Positions 1-10,379 of a stretch of DNA of 64,000 nt are shown here, piece after piece. Numbering within the stretch: the stretch's first letter is position 1; each line of letters begins with the position of its first letter. Origin of the DNA: Acheta domesticus (lineage: Eukaryota; Arthropoda; Insecta; Orthoptera; Gryllidae); assembly GCA_031308135.1 (NCBI GenBank), contig JAHLJT010000631.1:152641425-152705424 (forward strand), in the 5' to 3' direction. A program made the position numbers and the translations under genes. Below the pieces are notes generated by a model. The model did not search any database. It was not told the origin of the DNA and saw only the letters and a program-made list of their open reading frames with translations.

Positions 1-966
1 ATAAAAAATTGATAATAAACATTTCCCAGTAAACATTACTTAGTAAATATTGCATATTCTGCCTTGAAATATTCTAAAATGCACTGAGGTCACACTGACC
101 ACACGTGAGGATTAAGGTAACATTATTCCACGCGAGCATTCCAGGGTTAAGGAAAAAATGTATCTTCACAATTGTAGTTGTAGGAAGACGCCGAAACATT
201 TCTAATTTTTTAAATTTTCGAAAAGTCAGGCATTTTAACGAACATGAGACCTGCACCATTCTCTTCAGCGTCCTTTACGCTATCTTAGATGAAAATTAAA
301 TAAAAAAAGTTTGTGCCATTTGAAAGAAAAAAATTGTTTAAGAAAATAAGAAATGTCAATGATAAAATTTCGCACAAAAGACTTATATTTATGAAATATT
401 GAACATTATATTATTTTTACATAGGTTTTTCATAAATATATTTCATTAAGAAAAATTTTTATCTTTATAATTGTAGTTGTAAGAAAATGTCGAACAAATT
501 TAGATTTCTTTCGATTTTCGAAAAATTAGGGTTTCCACAAATACGAGACCTGCGCCGTTTTCTTAAACGCCCTTCACACTATCCAACATATCCAACAACT
601 AGTTTCATGAAAAACGTTGGAGTCTTTTTTTTACTTTTGAGAATGTCCCAGGGGCGTCATGTAAAGTACCTCCAAAATTAAAATTCAAAGGAACGCGATA
701 TTTGTCAGATCGATTGAGGATTTGAAGTAAAAAGGTTGAACGGTTTAGACGCTAGCGTTGTTCACACCCGGACAGACAGACGTTTAGCAGTCAATCGATC
801 GGACCCAAAAAACAGAGATTCTGGCTACACCACGTGTTAGAGTATTTTTTTCTTCTATAGTCAGCAACTGGATTTACCCACTTTTTCGTTACCAGAACCC
901 TATAATAAGAGTTTTTCTGTCGAAAATTCGCCATTTTTCGCGCAGCAATACATTACGTTCTCTCAC
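1..966 (-). repeat. HINE-A repeat, partial copy (minus)
   Basis: This is a minus-strand copy of the family called HINE-A here, cut by the window edge. On the minus strand it shows the family's 5' region (a 'gctgcgcgaaaa'-like block near 930-955), the 'cgtctgtc' tract near 765-782, the 'ctagcg' block near 750, and repeated 'caattttcgaaaa'/'tacaactacaatt' modules further in. The same order occurs at 22.0-23.0, 24.1-25.3, 36.0-37.5, 41.0-42.0, 43.6-44.9, 50.9-52.2 and 55.0-56.6 kb. The subterminal hairpin expected just past 966 is missing, so the end was probably lost where the R4-like fragment begins. No protein is encoded. Confidence 0.75.
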
Positions 967-1690
967 ACGCATAGCTCCAGCATGGAGATCTCTTTCTGGA
1001 GACAGAAACCTTCATGATAGCTATCCAGGACCAAGTGATCTACAGAAAACACATTCTGAGAGATTCGGCTCTCTATTCCAATGCTTGTAGAATATGTGAG
1101 GCTGCAAGTGAAACTCAAACACGTGATGAATGAAAGTAGCACTTCGTTTGGACTATAAAAAGAGATATGATGAATTGGCGAAGCAGATCCACCAATTACT
1201 AGCAATGAAAACAGGCCTGCTCGCCACATCCCTGCCGTATTATATGTTCCTCAGAACGAAGTGGGCACATTCTCAACTGAGATCGCTCCATTATCACTGA
1301 CAGAGAAGTCGGCGGCAATAAACCCGATAAAACATACATTGACAAAAACCATCAGCAGGCTTTCCATCTTGATATATCAAAACCCAACACCCACAACATA
1401 TCGGCAAATCATCAACAAACGATCCAGAAATACCAGACTGATCTTACCCCTGAAATTGTAGCTCAGTAGAACCTCAGCAAAGACACAAATGGGTCAATTA
1501 TAACATCGCCACAGGAGTGATCACGAAAATGACACTTTGAGAATTAGAGTGTGTTCACTTGAGTGAGTGGAGTATAAAAGAAGGCAGTTACCATGAATAC
1601 ATGCCATTTTGTTAGAAAACACCTGATTCTCCAATAAAGTAACCGCACACTAGGTCATCATACCTGTGAGTGATTTACATACAAATTTGA
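967..1690 (+). pseudogene. R4/Dong-like non-LTR retrotransposon, C-terminal fragment
   Basis: This is the decayed 3' end of a site-specific-type non-LTR retrotransposon, which copies itself by target-primed reverse transcription. Around 1012-1130 one frame reads 'AIQDQVIYRKHILRD' followed by 'CRICEAASET', resembling the zinc-knuckle segment after the RT domain in R2/R4-type elements. Around 1160-1260 another frame gives a 'YDELAKQIHQLLAMK' stretch. From 1281 a 62-codon frame ending at 1467-1469 carries 'NKPDKTYIDK' and 'HLDISKPNTHNI', like the PD-(D/E)XK endonuclease core of these elements. Several frame changes are needed, so it is dead. About 220 bp of 3' UTR leads into a TAA tract. Family placement is by eye. 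Confidence 0.7.
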
Positions 1691-1699
1691 TGATAATAA

Positions 1700-1732
<33 letters not shown>

Positions 1733-1733
1733 T
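1691..1733 (+). repeat. (ATA)n / (TAA)n microsatellite at an R4-like 3' end
   Basis: About 14 ATA units form the tail of the upstream R4-like fragment. A second R4-like element starts within a few bases. Dong-type R4-clade elements are known to insert in TAA repeats. Confidence 0.9.
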
Positions 1734-1737
1734 ACGT

Positions 1738-3064
1738 TACAAACACAGAATAGATTTCCGTGTGCAGAATCGGTTGTTTGAAACAGACGCGAAAAAATTA
1801 TATGATGTTCACCAATTCTCGGAAAAGGACCTCTTCCAAACAATTAAAAACATGGCCAACTGGAAATCCCCCGGGAATGATAAGATCCAGATTTATTGGA
1901 TTAAGAAACTAACAGCATTACAACCGCATCTAGCAAAGGCTGTTATTAAAATTTTAGAAAATCCAAAGGAACTCCCGGAATGGCTCATACGCGGAATCAC
2001 GTATCTGCTACCCAAAGAGGGAGTCAGCTCTTTGGCGAAGAACTACAGGCCAATCACCAGTCTGCCAGTACTGTACAAAGTTATATCTTCAGCCATAGCT
2101 GACAAAATGGACGGACATCTAGAGAAGAATCATCTAATGCCAGCTGAACAAAAAGGATGACGTAAAGGTTCTTATGGCTGTAAGAAAATCTTGCTACTGA
2201 ATAAAGTCGCCTTGAATGATGTAAAGAAACGAAAACGAAATTTGAGCATGGCTTGGATTGACTACCAAAAAGCCTTTGATAGTGTATCAAACGATTGGAT
2301 TTTGAAGACCCTGGAGATCTATCGATTTCATCCTAGACTTGTTGAATTTTGCAAGGCTAGTATGAAGTCGTGGAGTACCAGGTTACTAATACAGAGCAGA
2401 AAGGAAGCAGTAGATACCAGAAGTATTCAGATCAACAGGGGTATTTTTCAAGGAGATTCGCTATCCCCTCTGCTGTTTGAACCCACTATCTAGATAGTTT
2501 GATCCCACTATCTAGATAGTTGTCGCAAGCTGATTTTGGTTACAAGCTCCATGCTAATGAAAGGCCAGTATCACATTTGTTTTACATGGATGATATTAAA
2601 GTGTTTGCAAAGAATGAAGCGATTCTCTCCCAGATGATGTCTGTCATCAATGATTTTAGCAATGATATCTGCATGAAGTTTGGTTTTGACAAATGTGCAA
2701 AAATCAATTTAAAAAGACGCAAACTGACAACGTCAGAGAGCATTGAAGTTGATATGCACACTGTGATTCAAGAACTTGAGCCAGGTAAAACTTACAAATA
2801 TCTGGGCATTGAAGAATGTGAGACCATCTCGAACGACACAATGAAAGAGAGAATTCGCAAGGAGTATTACAGACGAGGGAGACTTGTCCTGCAGTCTGCT
2901 CTGACCTCCAGGAATAAAATATATGCAATTGGTAGCCTGGCGGTGCCTGTAATCCAGTACATTTCCGGACTAGTGGACTGGACTGAGCAAGAAATCCGTA
3001 TCATGGATCCAAAAAACCAGAAAACTGCTAACAATGCATCATGTCGCCCACCCTCGAACTGATG
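1738..3064 (+). pseudogene. R4/Dong-like reverse transcriptase, N-terminal part
   Basis: This is the reverse transcriptase of a non-LTR element of the R2/R4 type (single ORF, RLE endonuclease), 5' truncated. Visible motifs are 'WKSPGNDKI' (about 1858-1884), 'YRPITSLPVLYKV' (2044-2082), motif A 'WIDYQKAFDSV' (about 2254-2286), motif B 'GIFQGDSLSPLLF' (2440-2478) and motif C 'FYMDDIKVF' (YMDD at 2583-2594), then 'KTYKYLGI' in the thumb region. Breaks: an in-frame TGA at 2158-2160 where family members have a sense codon, a 22-bp tandem duplication after motif B that shifts frame, and a one-base slip near 3010-3020. The reading stops at 3064-3066, where a TA-flanked element is inserted, and resumes at 7153. 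Confidence 0.88.
2482..2521 (+). repeat. 22-bp-period tandem duplication inside the RT
   Basis: The 18-bp unit cccactatctagatagtt occurs at 2482-2499 and again at 2504-2521. The 22-bp offset moves the RT reading frame and leaves a TAG in each unit, so this small duplication alone breaks the ORF between motifs B and C. Confidence 0.9.
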
Positions 3065-3066
3065 TA

Positions 3067-3601
3067 CTCCCGTGGAAACATAAAATTTCGCGTCGAAAAT
3101 GGCTTGGCTCGCCGACTTGATGGCGATGGACATCACTCACTGCCGAAAGCGACATCTAACGGTAGGGTTGAAAACTACGTTCTCTCGATTGAACCATAAC
3201 AATGAAATTCGTTTGATTGGAGCGTATGAAATATTTTAACGTCTATTGGGAGCTAAAAAATAGTACAGAAGTATAAGACTTCTGTGATTCCTGCCCATGA
3301 AACTTAATTGACATTAATTTTTGTATATGTAATGTCGCATTCAAGTTGCGTTAATTTAAAGTGTGTTGTTATAAGGAAGGTAAGCGGGCAGCAAAAGAAC
3401 AGCTCAGTGCCGAAGTGTTGTTCGCGAACTGGAAAAGTGGCGGGTTCAAGTCCGAGTCTAGGTAAATATTTTTATCCATTCTACATTGCCACAAGATCTT
3501 CTAAATTAAAATATTATATATTTGTCTTGTCAAAGTTATGCATAAAGCAGCCAACATTTGCATTCCCGAAAAAGGCGAATTTTTGAATTCTGAAGAAATT
3601 A
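3067..3601 (+). repeat. Left long terminal inverted repeat
   Basis: This is the left arm of the 4.1-kb TA-flanked element. It ends around 'gaattctgaagaaatt', which is mirrored at about 6620. The arm has an open frame of 92 codons that is mirrored in the right arm, but it resembles no known protein and is probably incidental. Confidence 0.85.
3400..3453 (+). ncRNA. tRNA-like Pol III promoter (A and B boxes) in left TIR
   Basis: cagctcagtgccg at 3400-3412 resembles a tRNA A box, and gggttcaagtcc at 3442-3453 is a good B box. The spacing is about 30 bp, right for a tRNA gene. No full acceptor stem was found, so this is a tRNA-derived or tRNA-like segment, not a functional tRNA. The same segment is mirrored in the right arm. 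Confidence 0.5.
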
Positions 3602-5758
3602 CATAATTGACAGTTACGTAATTTCGATTAAATAAAACGACTTCTATCAAAAATTAAAGTAAAATACGACTGCTTCTAGTATTGTTAAATGACCATGACA
3701 TTCTGCTTGCTACACTTTTATAATTTAGGAGAGTTGAATAAACTCGTCTTATTTGTTGTGAGACATTATCGTTTTTCTCTCTTTCTAAGTAACAGGGTTT
3801 CAACTGTCCTTGGCAGGCTCAACTGGGCAGAATGAGATAAGAATGCGGCGTTGCCACAAAGAAAAATCAATAATTTTCACTCACAGGCAAGCAAACGAAA
3901 CTTTATTCTCCGTATTCAATTTTTCGACTGGGCCATCATGCCACACGAGAGGCACTTATCGCATTAGTGGGAGAGAGACGCCTATTGTCTCGGAAATGTT
4001 TTTTTTTATTTCCTTATTAATAATGCGTAAAACGTATTTACGCAAAGGAGAGAGTACTACAATGAGTTAATTTGACAATAAATCACGGATAAGCAATGCG
4101 TCTTTCATCGGATTCGATTGTGGTTCCTCAGGTTCCGGAAGAAAGCTTTCTATCATTGAGCCAAACGAATCGTGTTGTATTACAATTTATCGGATTAATT
4201 ATTGTGCCAAATTTTGGTCATTGTTTGAAAATCTTCCAAGATATATAGACATTTATAAATAACGTTAATACGTGGGATGTATTTTGCTACACAGAATTAA
4301 ACTATTGAGGGAGGAATTTTGAGGTTTGTTTTAGTTCCACATTTTGAGTATATTGTTCTCTCACAAACGACGATTGAGTGATGGGTGACATGTTATCTTG
4401 GAAATTAATTCATATTCGAGCTGCTAGAATTCTTCTTTGTTAAGTGATCCCCTTCTCGGGGTATTCTTTCCTATGTTGTCTTCTCGTTGCTGGTGCACAT
4501 TCGTGTGAAAGTAAATATAATATCGTGAAATATGAAAGTTTTCGCCGCGATTTACCTATGCATCGCGCACGCGGACGGTGTTTATATTGCATTCTCAACA
4601 CTTTTCTCTGCACAATTTTTAGACTGAATTTAGCCATTCGGAGGCCAGATATTTCTTAGGGACATTTTTCATCATCATAAGGGAGAGGATTTTCATGCAC
4701 AAAAAACTCGATACATAGATCAAAAATATGCATTCATGATCTAAAAAGTCTGAAATATGCACTTTAATATCCAATTAAAATTAACAATATTTCATTTCCT
4801 ATATAAACATTTCTTGATAAAAATCAGAAGAGGCATGTTTGGAACGAAATGATACACAATTTTGTGCGAACATAATATAATTTGGCGTTGTTCGCGAGAG
4901 AAATAATTGAAGTAAATATTCACCTTAGTGAAACACAATATATGTCTTGTTGTATTTCTTCTGACTGGTTTACAAAATAAGTTATCAAGAAATATTCTGT
5001 ATTTGCACAAGTATTTTTTAATCTTTATAAAAAAAACTAACCGTGACAAGGTCTTTCGAATCAATGAACCCTCACAAATAAATAGATTCTATGAAACGAA
5101 AAATTTTGTAGACAAGTATCTATTTTAACGAAATATGCTAACTATGCGCCTTTAATTACAGGAGAATGCACCAAAAGGAAAAATCGGCCAAATATGCCCA
5201 AATGTGCACTATCCTATTAATCTGTATAGCATCATATTCTAATCAAATGACAAGAAATTTCACTTAGCTATGCACTGGAGCAACGGACAAAAATATGCAA
5301 AATCATAGAAATTCGCTCTCTGCTCATCGTGTGGTGCTCTCAAGGGTTCTTCCAATTTCGTGTGTGGAGTGATTTCGTTGACGTGTGAACGACATGCAGG
5401 TCTCTTAACACTCCCGCGCGCCCACTTTGTGAAACAAAACCTACAGAACAAGAAAAATGTAAGCATTTTTGTATAATCCTATATTTCACCGACATTTCTG
5501 CTTTTATTTCTTCAAATGTATTTTATATTTTTTATTATTATTTTAATTTATAAATTATTTTTCCAAGAAATTGGCATTATGTTGTTGCAAGTCTCAAAGT
5601 ATTTTGAAGAATTCTGAGGATATCTGACGTTACTTGAGAGTGTGGTGGCGTTACCTGTAAGACATATCACCGGATTGTGTGCGGGAAGCATAAGTCAGCC
5701 CAGAGTTGCATATGATTTATCCAGTAACTGTGATTCCGGAGATGAAAACTAAAATTGC
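3602..5758. other. Interior of the long-TIR element, left of the SINE: nothing recognised
   Basis: AT-rich DNA with only short frames on both strands (longest about 90 codons, no family resemblance). No DDE motif, zinc finger or repeat unit was recognised. Confidence 0.5.
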
Positions 5759-6095
5759 AGCGGCGGCGATGATGTAGCGGTTAGCGTAACGGACTCCCAT
5801 ACCCAAGTTCGTGGGTTCAAACCCGATCGAAGCCGTGGATTTTTTTTAAGGGCAAACGCCTTCCTTCAGAGGGGATGTAAAGCCGGCTGTCCCATGTTAG
5901 TAGATTTATTTGCATGTAAAAGATCCTCAAGCCTAAATGACGCCTCTGAGCTAAATTCAAATCGCCGGTTTCGTCGCCTCAGTAATACTAATTTCCGCTA
6001 GTTGGTGAAAGGAGTGTAACAAAATTCGCGTGGTCAGACGTAAGAGCAGGCCTCATGGCCTGAGTCTTGCCACGTAAAATAAGGCAAATCAATTC
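5759..6095 (+). mobile_element. tRNA-derived SINE (nested)
   Basis: The head has an A box (tagcggttagcg, 5775-5786) and a strong B box (ggttcaaaccc, 5814-5824), about 28 bp apart, in a tRNA-like context (cccaagttcgtgggttcaaacccgatc spans the T-arm). The tail contains 'gtaaaagatcctcaagcc' and 'aggcctcatggcctgagtcttgcc'. It lies inside the 4.1-kb TIR element. Ends are approximate; no clear target duplication was found. Confidence 0.75.
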
Positions 6096-6617
6096 AAAAA
6101 TTCTTGACCTCTTTCTTTCAAGATTTGCTATAACAAATATTCAATATATAATAGTCAATATTTGTATTTTCCCTGTTTATTTTGAAATAAAGAATAATTA
6201 TATTATTTTGTTTTGATGTAGTTTAAAATAAGAAAAATCTTTATAAAACGAAAAAATCCCAAAGTGCATTCAATGTCAATACTACTGAGATAAATGCAGT
6301 ATTGTGCTAACATAGCGAGTATAGGCGACTTAAATGTTATCAGCTAACATTTAATTGTTACGTGTGTTAATTGTTCCACGTTAGTTGGGAAATTTTTCTG
6401 TTTAGTTTAAAAAAACAATTATTTTTGTAATGTTGTGGGCTTTTGGTCCTGCTCAAGATGACTGAAATCTTTTAGGAATCCCAAAAAGCCCTGGACGGTT
6501 CAAACACTGCAAGGCGAGCAGAATCTTTATAAAAAGAAGCGCGAGCGGTGAAGGTTAAAAATTATCTCCACACTACATTATACATATTTTTCATTTCAAA
6601 TACAAGCGATCCATTTT
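6096..6617. other. Interior of the long-TIR element, right of the SINE: nothing recognised
   Basis: AT-rich, without open frames of note. Confidence 0.4.
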
Positions 6618-7150
6618 AAAATTTCTTCAGAATTCAAATATTTGCCTTCTTTGAGAAAGGGAATTTTGACTGCTTTATGCATAACTTTGACAAGACAAAT
6701 ATATAATATTTTAATTTAGAAGATCTTGTGGCAATGTAGAATGGATAAAAATATTTACCTAGACTCGGACTTGAACCCGCCACTTTTCCAGTTCGCGAAC
6801 AACACTTCGGCACTGAGCTGTTCTTTTGCTGCCCGCTTACCTTCCTTATAACAACACACTTTAAATTAACGCAACTTGAATGCGACATTACATATACAAA
6901 AATTAATGTCAATTTAGTTTCATGGGCAGGAATCACGGAAGTCTTTTATTTCTGTACTACTTTTTAGCGCTCAATGGACGTTAAAATATTTCATACGCCC
7001 CAATCAAATGAATTTCATCTTCGTAGGTCGGTCGAGAGAACGTAGTTTTCAAACCCACCGTTAGATGACGCTTTCGGCAGTGAGGGATGTCCATCGCCAT
7101 CAACCCGGCGAGCCAAGCCATTTTCGACGCGAAATTTGTTTCCACGGGAG
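6618..7150 (-). repeat. Right long terminal inverted repeat
   Basis: This is the inverted partner of 3067-3601. It carries the mirrored B box (6767-6778) and A box (6809-6820) on the minus strand. The arms differ at many scattered positions, so they have diverged since insertion or were not identical at the start. Confidence 0.85.
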
Positions 7151-7152
7151 TA

Positions 7153-8263
7153 CATAGACTTTATGTGTCACGTAAGGAAGGAGGAAGAGGTCCCAGACAA
7201 ATTGAAGCCTCCTGGCACAATGCAATAGTTGGAATGGGAAAGTATGTAGTCAGTCATCAAGATGACCCTCGAATGAGGCAGGTCATGAAATCTGACCGAA
7301 GAATGCAAAGAAAAGCATTGGAAAGAAAACTATGCAAGACACGTCAAACTACAAAGTCACTGAACTTCAGGTACTCCTACACATGAAATGTGAGACACAA
7401 AAAACGTTAAAGAAGTCGTGGAGGGACAAACCCCTCCATGGACAATATCTAAAAATAATGGACAAGGTGCAGATCAACAAAGATCAATCATTTATGTGGC
7501 TTAAAAGGGGAAGAATGAAGCCAGAATCAGAAGCAGTTCTAGCAGTTGCTCAAGATCAGGCGTTGAGAACACGACATTATAATAAAGCGGTTCTCAAAAT
7601 TTTCCAAGATGACAAATGCCGAATTTGCCAGGAGCAAGTAGAAACCATTGATCGTATTGTCTCAACTTGTCCAATTCTAGCAAAGACCGAATACTTAAAA
7701 AGACACGACAGGGTGTATAGTTACCTCCACTGTACCGCCCTCGAAGTTCCAAACACATGCCCCAAGTGGTACGAACACGCACAAAACCGGTGAGATTGGT
7801 TGGATTGTGTACAATATTGTACGACCAACAAATTCAAACGGATCGCACGATAGTAGCAAACAAACCGGATTTATTATCCGGGATTTTGAGAAAAAATCGT
7901 GTCTACTTGTGAATGTTGCTGTGCCTTGCGATCAAAATGTCGTAACCAGGGAGGCAGAGAAACGTCTTAAATACAAGAGTTTGGAAATTGAGATCAGCCG
8001 AATGTGGGGCGTAAAAGCACAGGTCGTCCCGATAGTTATCGGAGCTCTGGGATTTGTTCCGCAAAATTTATGTAAGAACTTGTCTAAACTCCCAGATAAT
8101 TCAAAAGACTGAGAAGTGCAAGAAATCGCTGTATTTGGAACCCCCCATATTTGGCGCAAAGTATTGTATAAGCACCGACAGCCCTAGATCTTCTCCTTAG
8201 GTAGCTGGTTGCAACCTGGAGTAGATTTTATATTCAACCGACACAGAACATCTTTAGTCGTGA
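7153..8263 (+). pseudogene. R4/Dong-like element, C-terminal part (zinc knuckle and RLE endonuclease)
   Basis: This continues the RT interrupted at 3064. It begins 'LYVSRKEGGRG' (about 7158-7190), then 'SFMWLKRG' and 'AVAQDQALRTRHYNK', then a knuckle 'CRICQEQVETIDRIVSTC' near 7617-7670 in which the usual zinc-binding His after ID is Arg. The endonuclease part includes 'FIIRDFEKKSCLLVNVAVP' (about 7871-7930); the family's catalytic Asp before V-A-V/I-P is Asn here (codon 7912-7914). 'RMWGVKAQVVPIVIGALG' follows at about 8000-8052. Frameshifts near 7330 and 7793-7810 divide it into three open pieces. The 3' UTR leads into a TAA tract. It cannot encode a working product. Confidence 0.88.

Positions 8264-8296
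<33 letters not shown>
8264..8296 (+). repeat. (AAT)n tail of the R4-like element
   Basis: About 11 AAT units follow tgatg, matching the way the first R4-like fragment ends (tttgatgataat then the tract). This marks the 3' end of the second element. Confidence 0.9.
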
Positions 8297-10379
8297 GGAA
8301 GGAGAAGAAGAAAACAACATAGTAGCCCATCGTATCCTGTGCTTTTTAACCATAAGAACTTTGAATGGCCGCCGGCGGGGGATGGGCGCCCAATGAGAGC
8401 CCCCGCTGTCAGCGCGGCCGGCGCTCTCTTCTGCTGTACCTCCGCACTATGTTTCATTTAATGCTGCTAATAGAATATTCATTTTTACAAGGTCGTTGAA
8501 ATTAAAATGATATTAACCTTATCTAGCTAGCATCCTTCTTACTTTTAACCTCTTCCTTCAAATCGAGTGTTTTACAGCAATAATAAAACGTTCGAAGTTA
8601 TTTTTTTCTCTACGGAGTAGAACGATAATTTCATTAGAGAGTTTTTCTTCATTTCTGAAAGTAGAAAACAAGTGAACTATTAAAAGACGAATCAAAAAAC
8701 CTATTAAATTTTAAATTGTAATGTTATGTAGTGTAAAATTAAAATAGAAAGAATAAACAGAAAATTCAGAATTTAAATAAATTGATTTCAGTTTCTTCAT
8801 CTTTATCTCAGTTTGGAGAATTCAAGAACAGAAAAATACTAAAGATTTTTACCTACGTTTTTCAAGGCCAATAGTGAGGCATAAATTGAAGTAGTGGTAC
8901 TAGTAGGCAACTCCTAAATGTCATCAAATGCTTAGTGGTTTGATTCTACTAGCGAATAAAAATGTAATAAATACTGGTCCTTTATTCCTCAGCATATTCT
9001 TGACGAGACTTTTGTCGTTAGCATTTGTCGTCCCAACCGGGCGCCGATCACGATGACCAGCTACAAAGAAGCTCCACCGCTCAGACGTCGGCGCCTGCGG
9101 TTGTGCTTGACCCGAGGCCCTGTAAAAGGCAAGGAACGCATTTCATGTGTTGATGTAACCGAGAGATGAATCCTGGAGGCTCTGCGAAACGCATCACCGA
9201 ACGATCACCTTTTGCGGCGCCGCGTAGGGAACGCACCCATGCGCACGTCAACTTCTCAATTCCACTTTTCTTCAACCTAATATTAAAAGTGCTGTTCAAT
9301 CATGTGAGGTCTACTGTGTAATTTATTGTGAAATTAAAATCTTCATCAGGAAGAGATCAGGATATCATTTTGTCATTTTTTTCATGAAATACGAAAGAAA
9401 ATGTACTGCAACGCACTTTTCATCCTAATATAAAAAGTGTAAGTTTGGAAGTGAACGAATTCTTAAAAATTGGATAAAAATTTAAACAAAATATAATTGT
9501 TTTGTAAAATGAAATTCAATAATATACGAGTTCTTGTTACGAGAAGAGATATTATGTATAATATAAATTGCATGCAACAAACCTTCCATCACAATTTCTC
9601 TCAACGTATGCAGATCGATAACAGAAAACTTAATTTAGAAAATATTCAAAAGACAATTAGTAAAACGTTATTAACAATGAAAGATAAAAGTCAGTCAAAT
9701 CCATTTAATTAGTGATTGGCAGAGAAATGTTTTTTAAAAGAATTCCTCTTTTTATGTAAAAGACTTAAAACTGAATTCTCAACAAAATGTCGAAAATTTG
9801 AGGCTCATAAAGTAAAAAAAAAACTCTTTTTAAAATACCATTTATTTCAAATTCAGGATAATCTGCTCAATAGGACTGTCAAGAATTATGTATTATCAAA
9901 GTATTTCGTGTTTCACGTTAAAATAATTTGTTTTTGTAGCCATTTCAATCTATCACGCAGTCTGCCAAATACAGCAGTCGTGTCTTTTCTAGGCTCCCTG
10001 GCCATGGACGCGTCGCTCGCGCATTAGAATGCAGTCCAGCACTTGAGAAATTTCGTAATACGGTAAGTGGTCTTTGCGCGCGACTGTTCTGGAGTGCGAC
10101 ACTCTAACCTCCAATCCGAGGCCGCAAGAGGCTAATCGGCCAGTCCCACGGCCTCCTGCTCCGCCTCTGACAGCCGCCCAAATGCGAGCGGCCGCCAAGA
10201 GGCAACGCCAAGAACAGCTCTAACGACCTTACAACCGCCACCGAGATATCGACTTTCTTGCTTGCCGCCTCCATTTAATATTCATGATGAAGCGTTGTAG
10301 CACGTGTTCTTGTGCCATCCTCCGTTAATTATGTTTTAAACGAATCAACAAAAAGGCGTTCATAAAGATTCAGCATCGG
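8297..10379. other. Unassigned DNA with three GC-rich patches
   Basis: No protein or known repeat was recognised. GC- and CpG-rich patches lie at about 8365-8440 (ggccgccggcgggg…), 9030-9240 and 9990-10260, in otherwise AT-rich DNA. The open frames at 9716-10027 and elsewhere look like chance frames. Confidence 0.4.

Larger units (their letters stand above)
3067..7150. mobile_element. TA-flanked DNA element with ~530-bp terminal inverted repeats, no transposase
   Basis: The ends are mirror images: ctcccgtggaaac from 3067 inward and gtttccacgggag ending at 7150. Similarity extends about 535 bp inward on each side (3067-3601 against 6618-7150) with scattered mismatches and small indels. Both ends abut TA (3065-3066, 7151-7152). 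Removing the element plus one TA restores the RT reading across the junction (…PRTDV then HRLYV…), so this is a real insertion with TA duplication, as in the Tc1/mariner group. The interior (about 3602-6617) shows no transposase and carries a nested tRNA-SINE. Length is 4084 bp. It could be a non-autonomous Tc1/mariner-like or foldback-type element; the family is unknown. Confidence 0.85.

Noticed and set aside
3400..3453. Functional tRNA gene
   Set aside because: A/B boxes only; no acceptor stem or full cloverleaf could be drawn.
3308..3586. 92-codon frame repeated in inverted form at 6634-6936
   Set aside because: Conserved only because it lies in the terminal inverted repeats; it is not similar to any protein I know.
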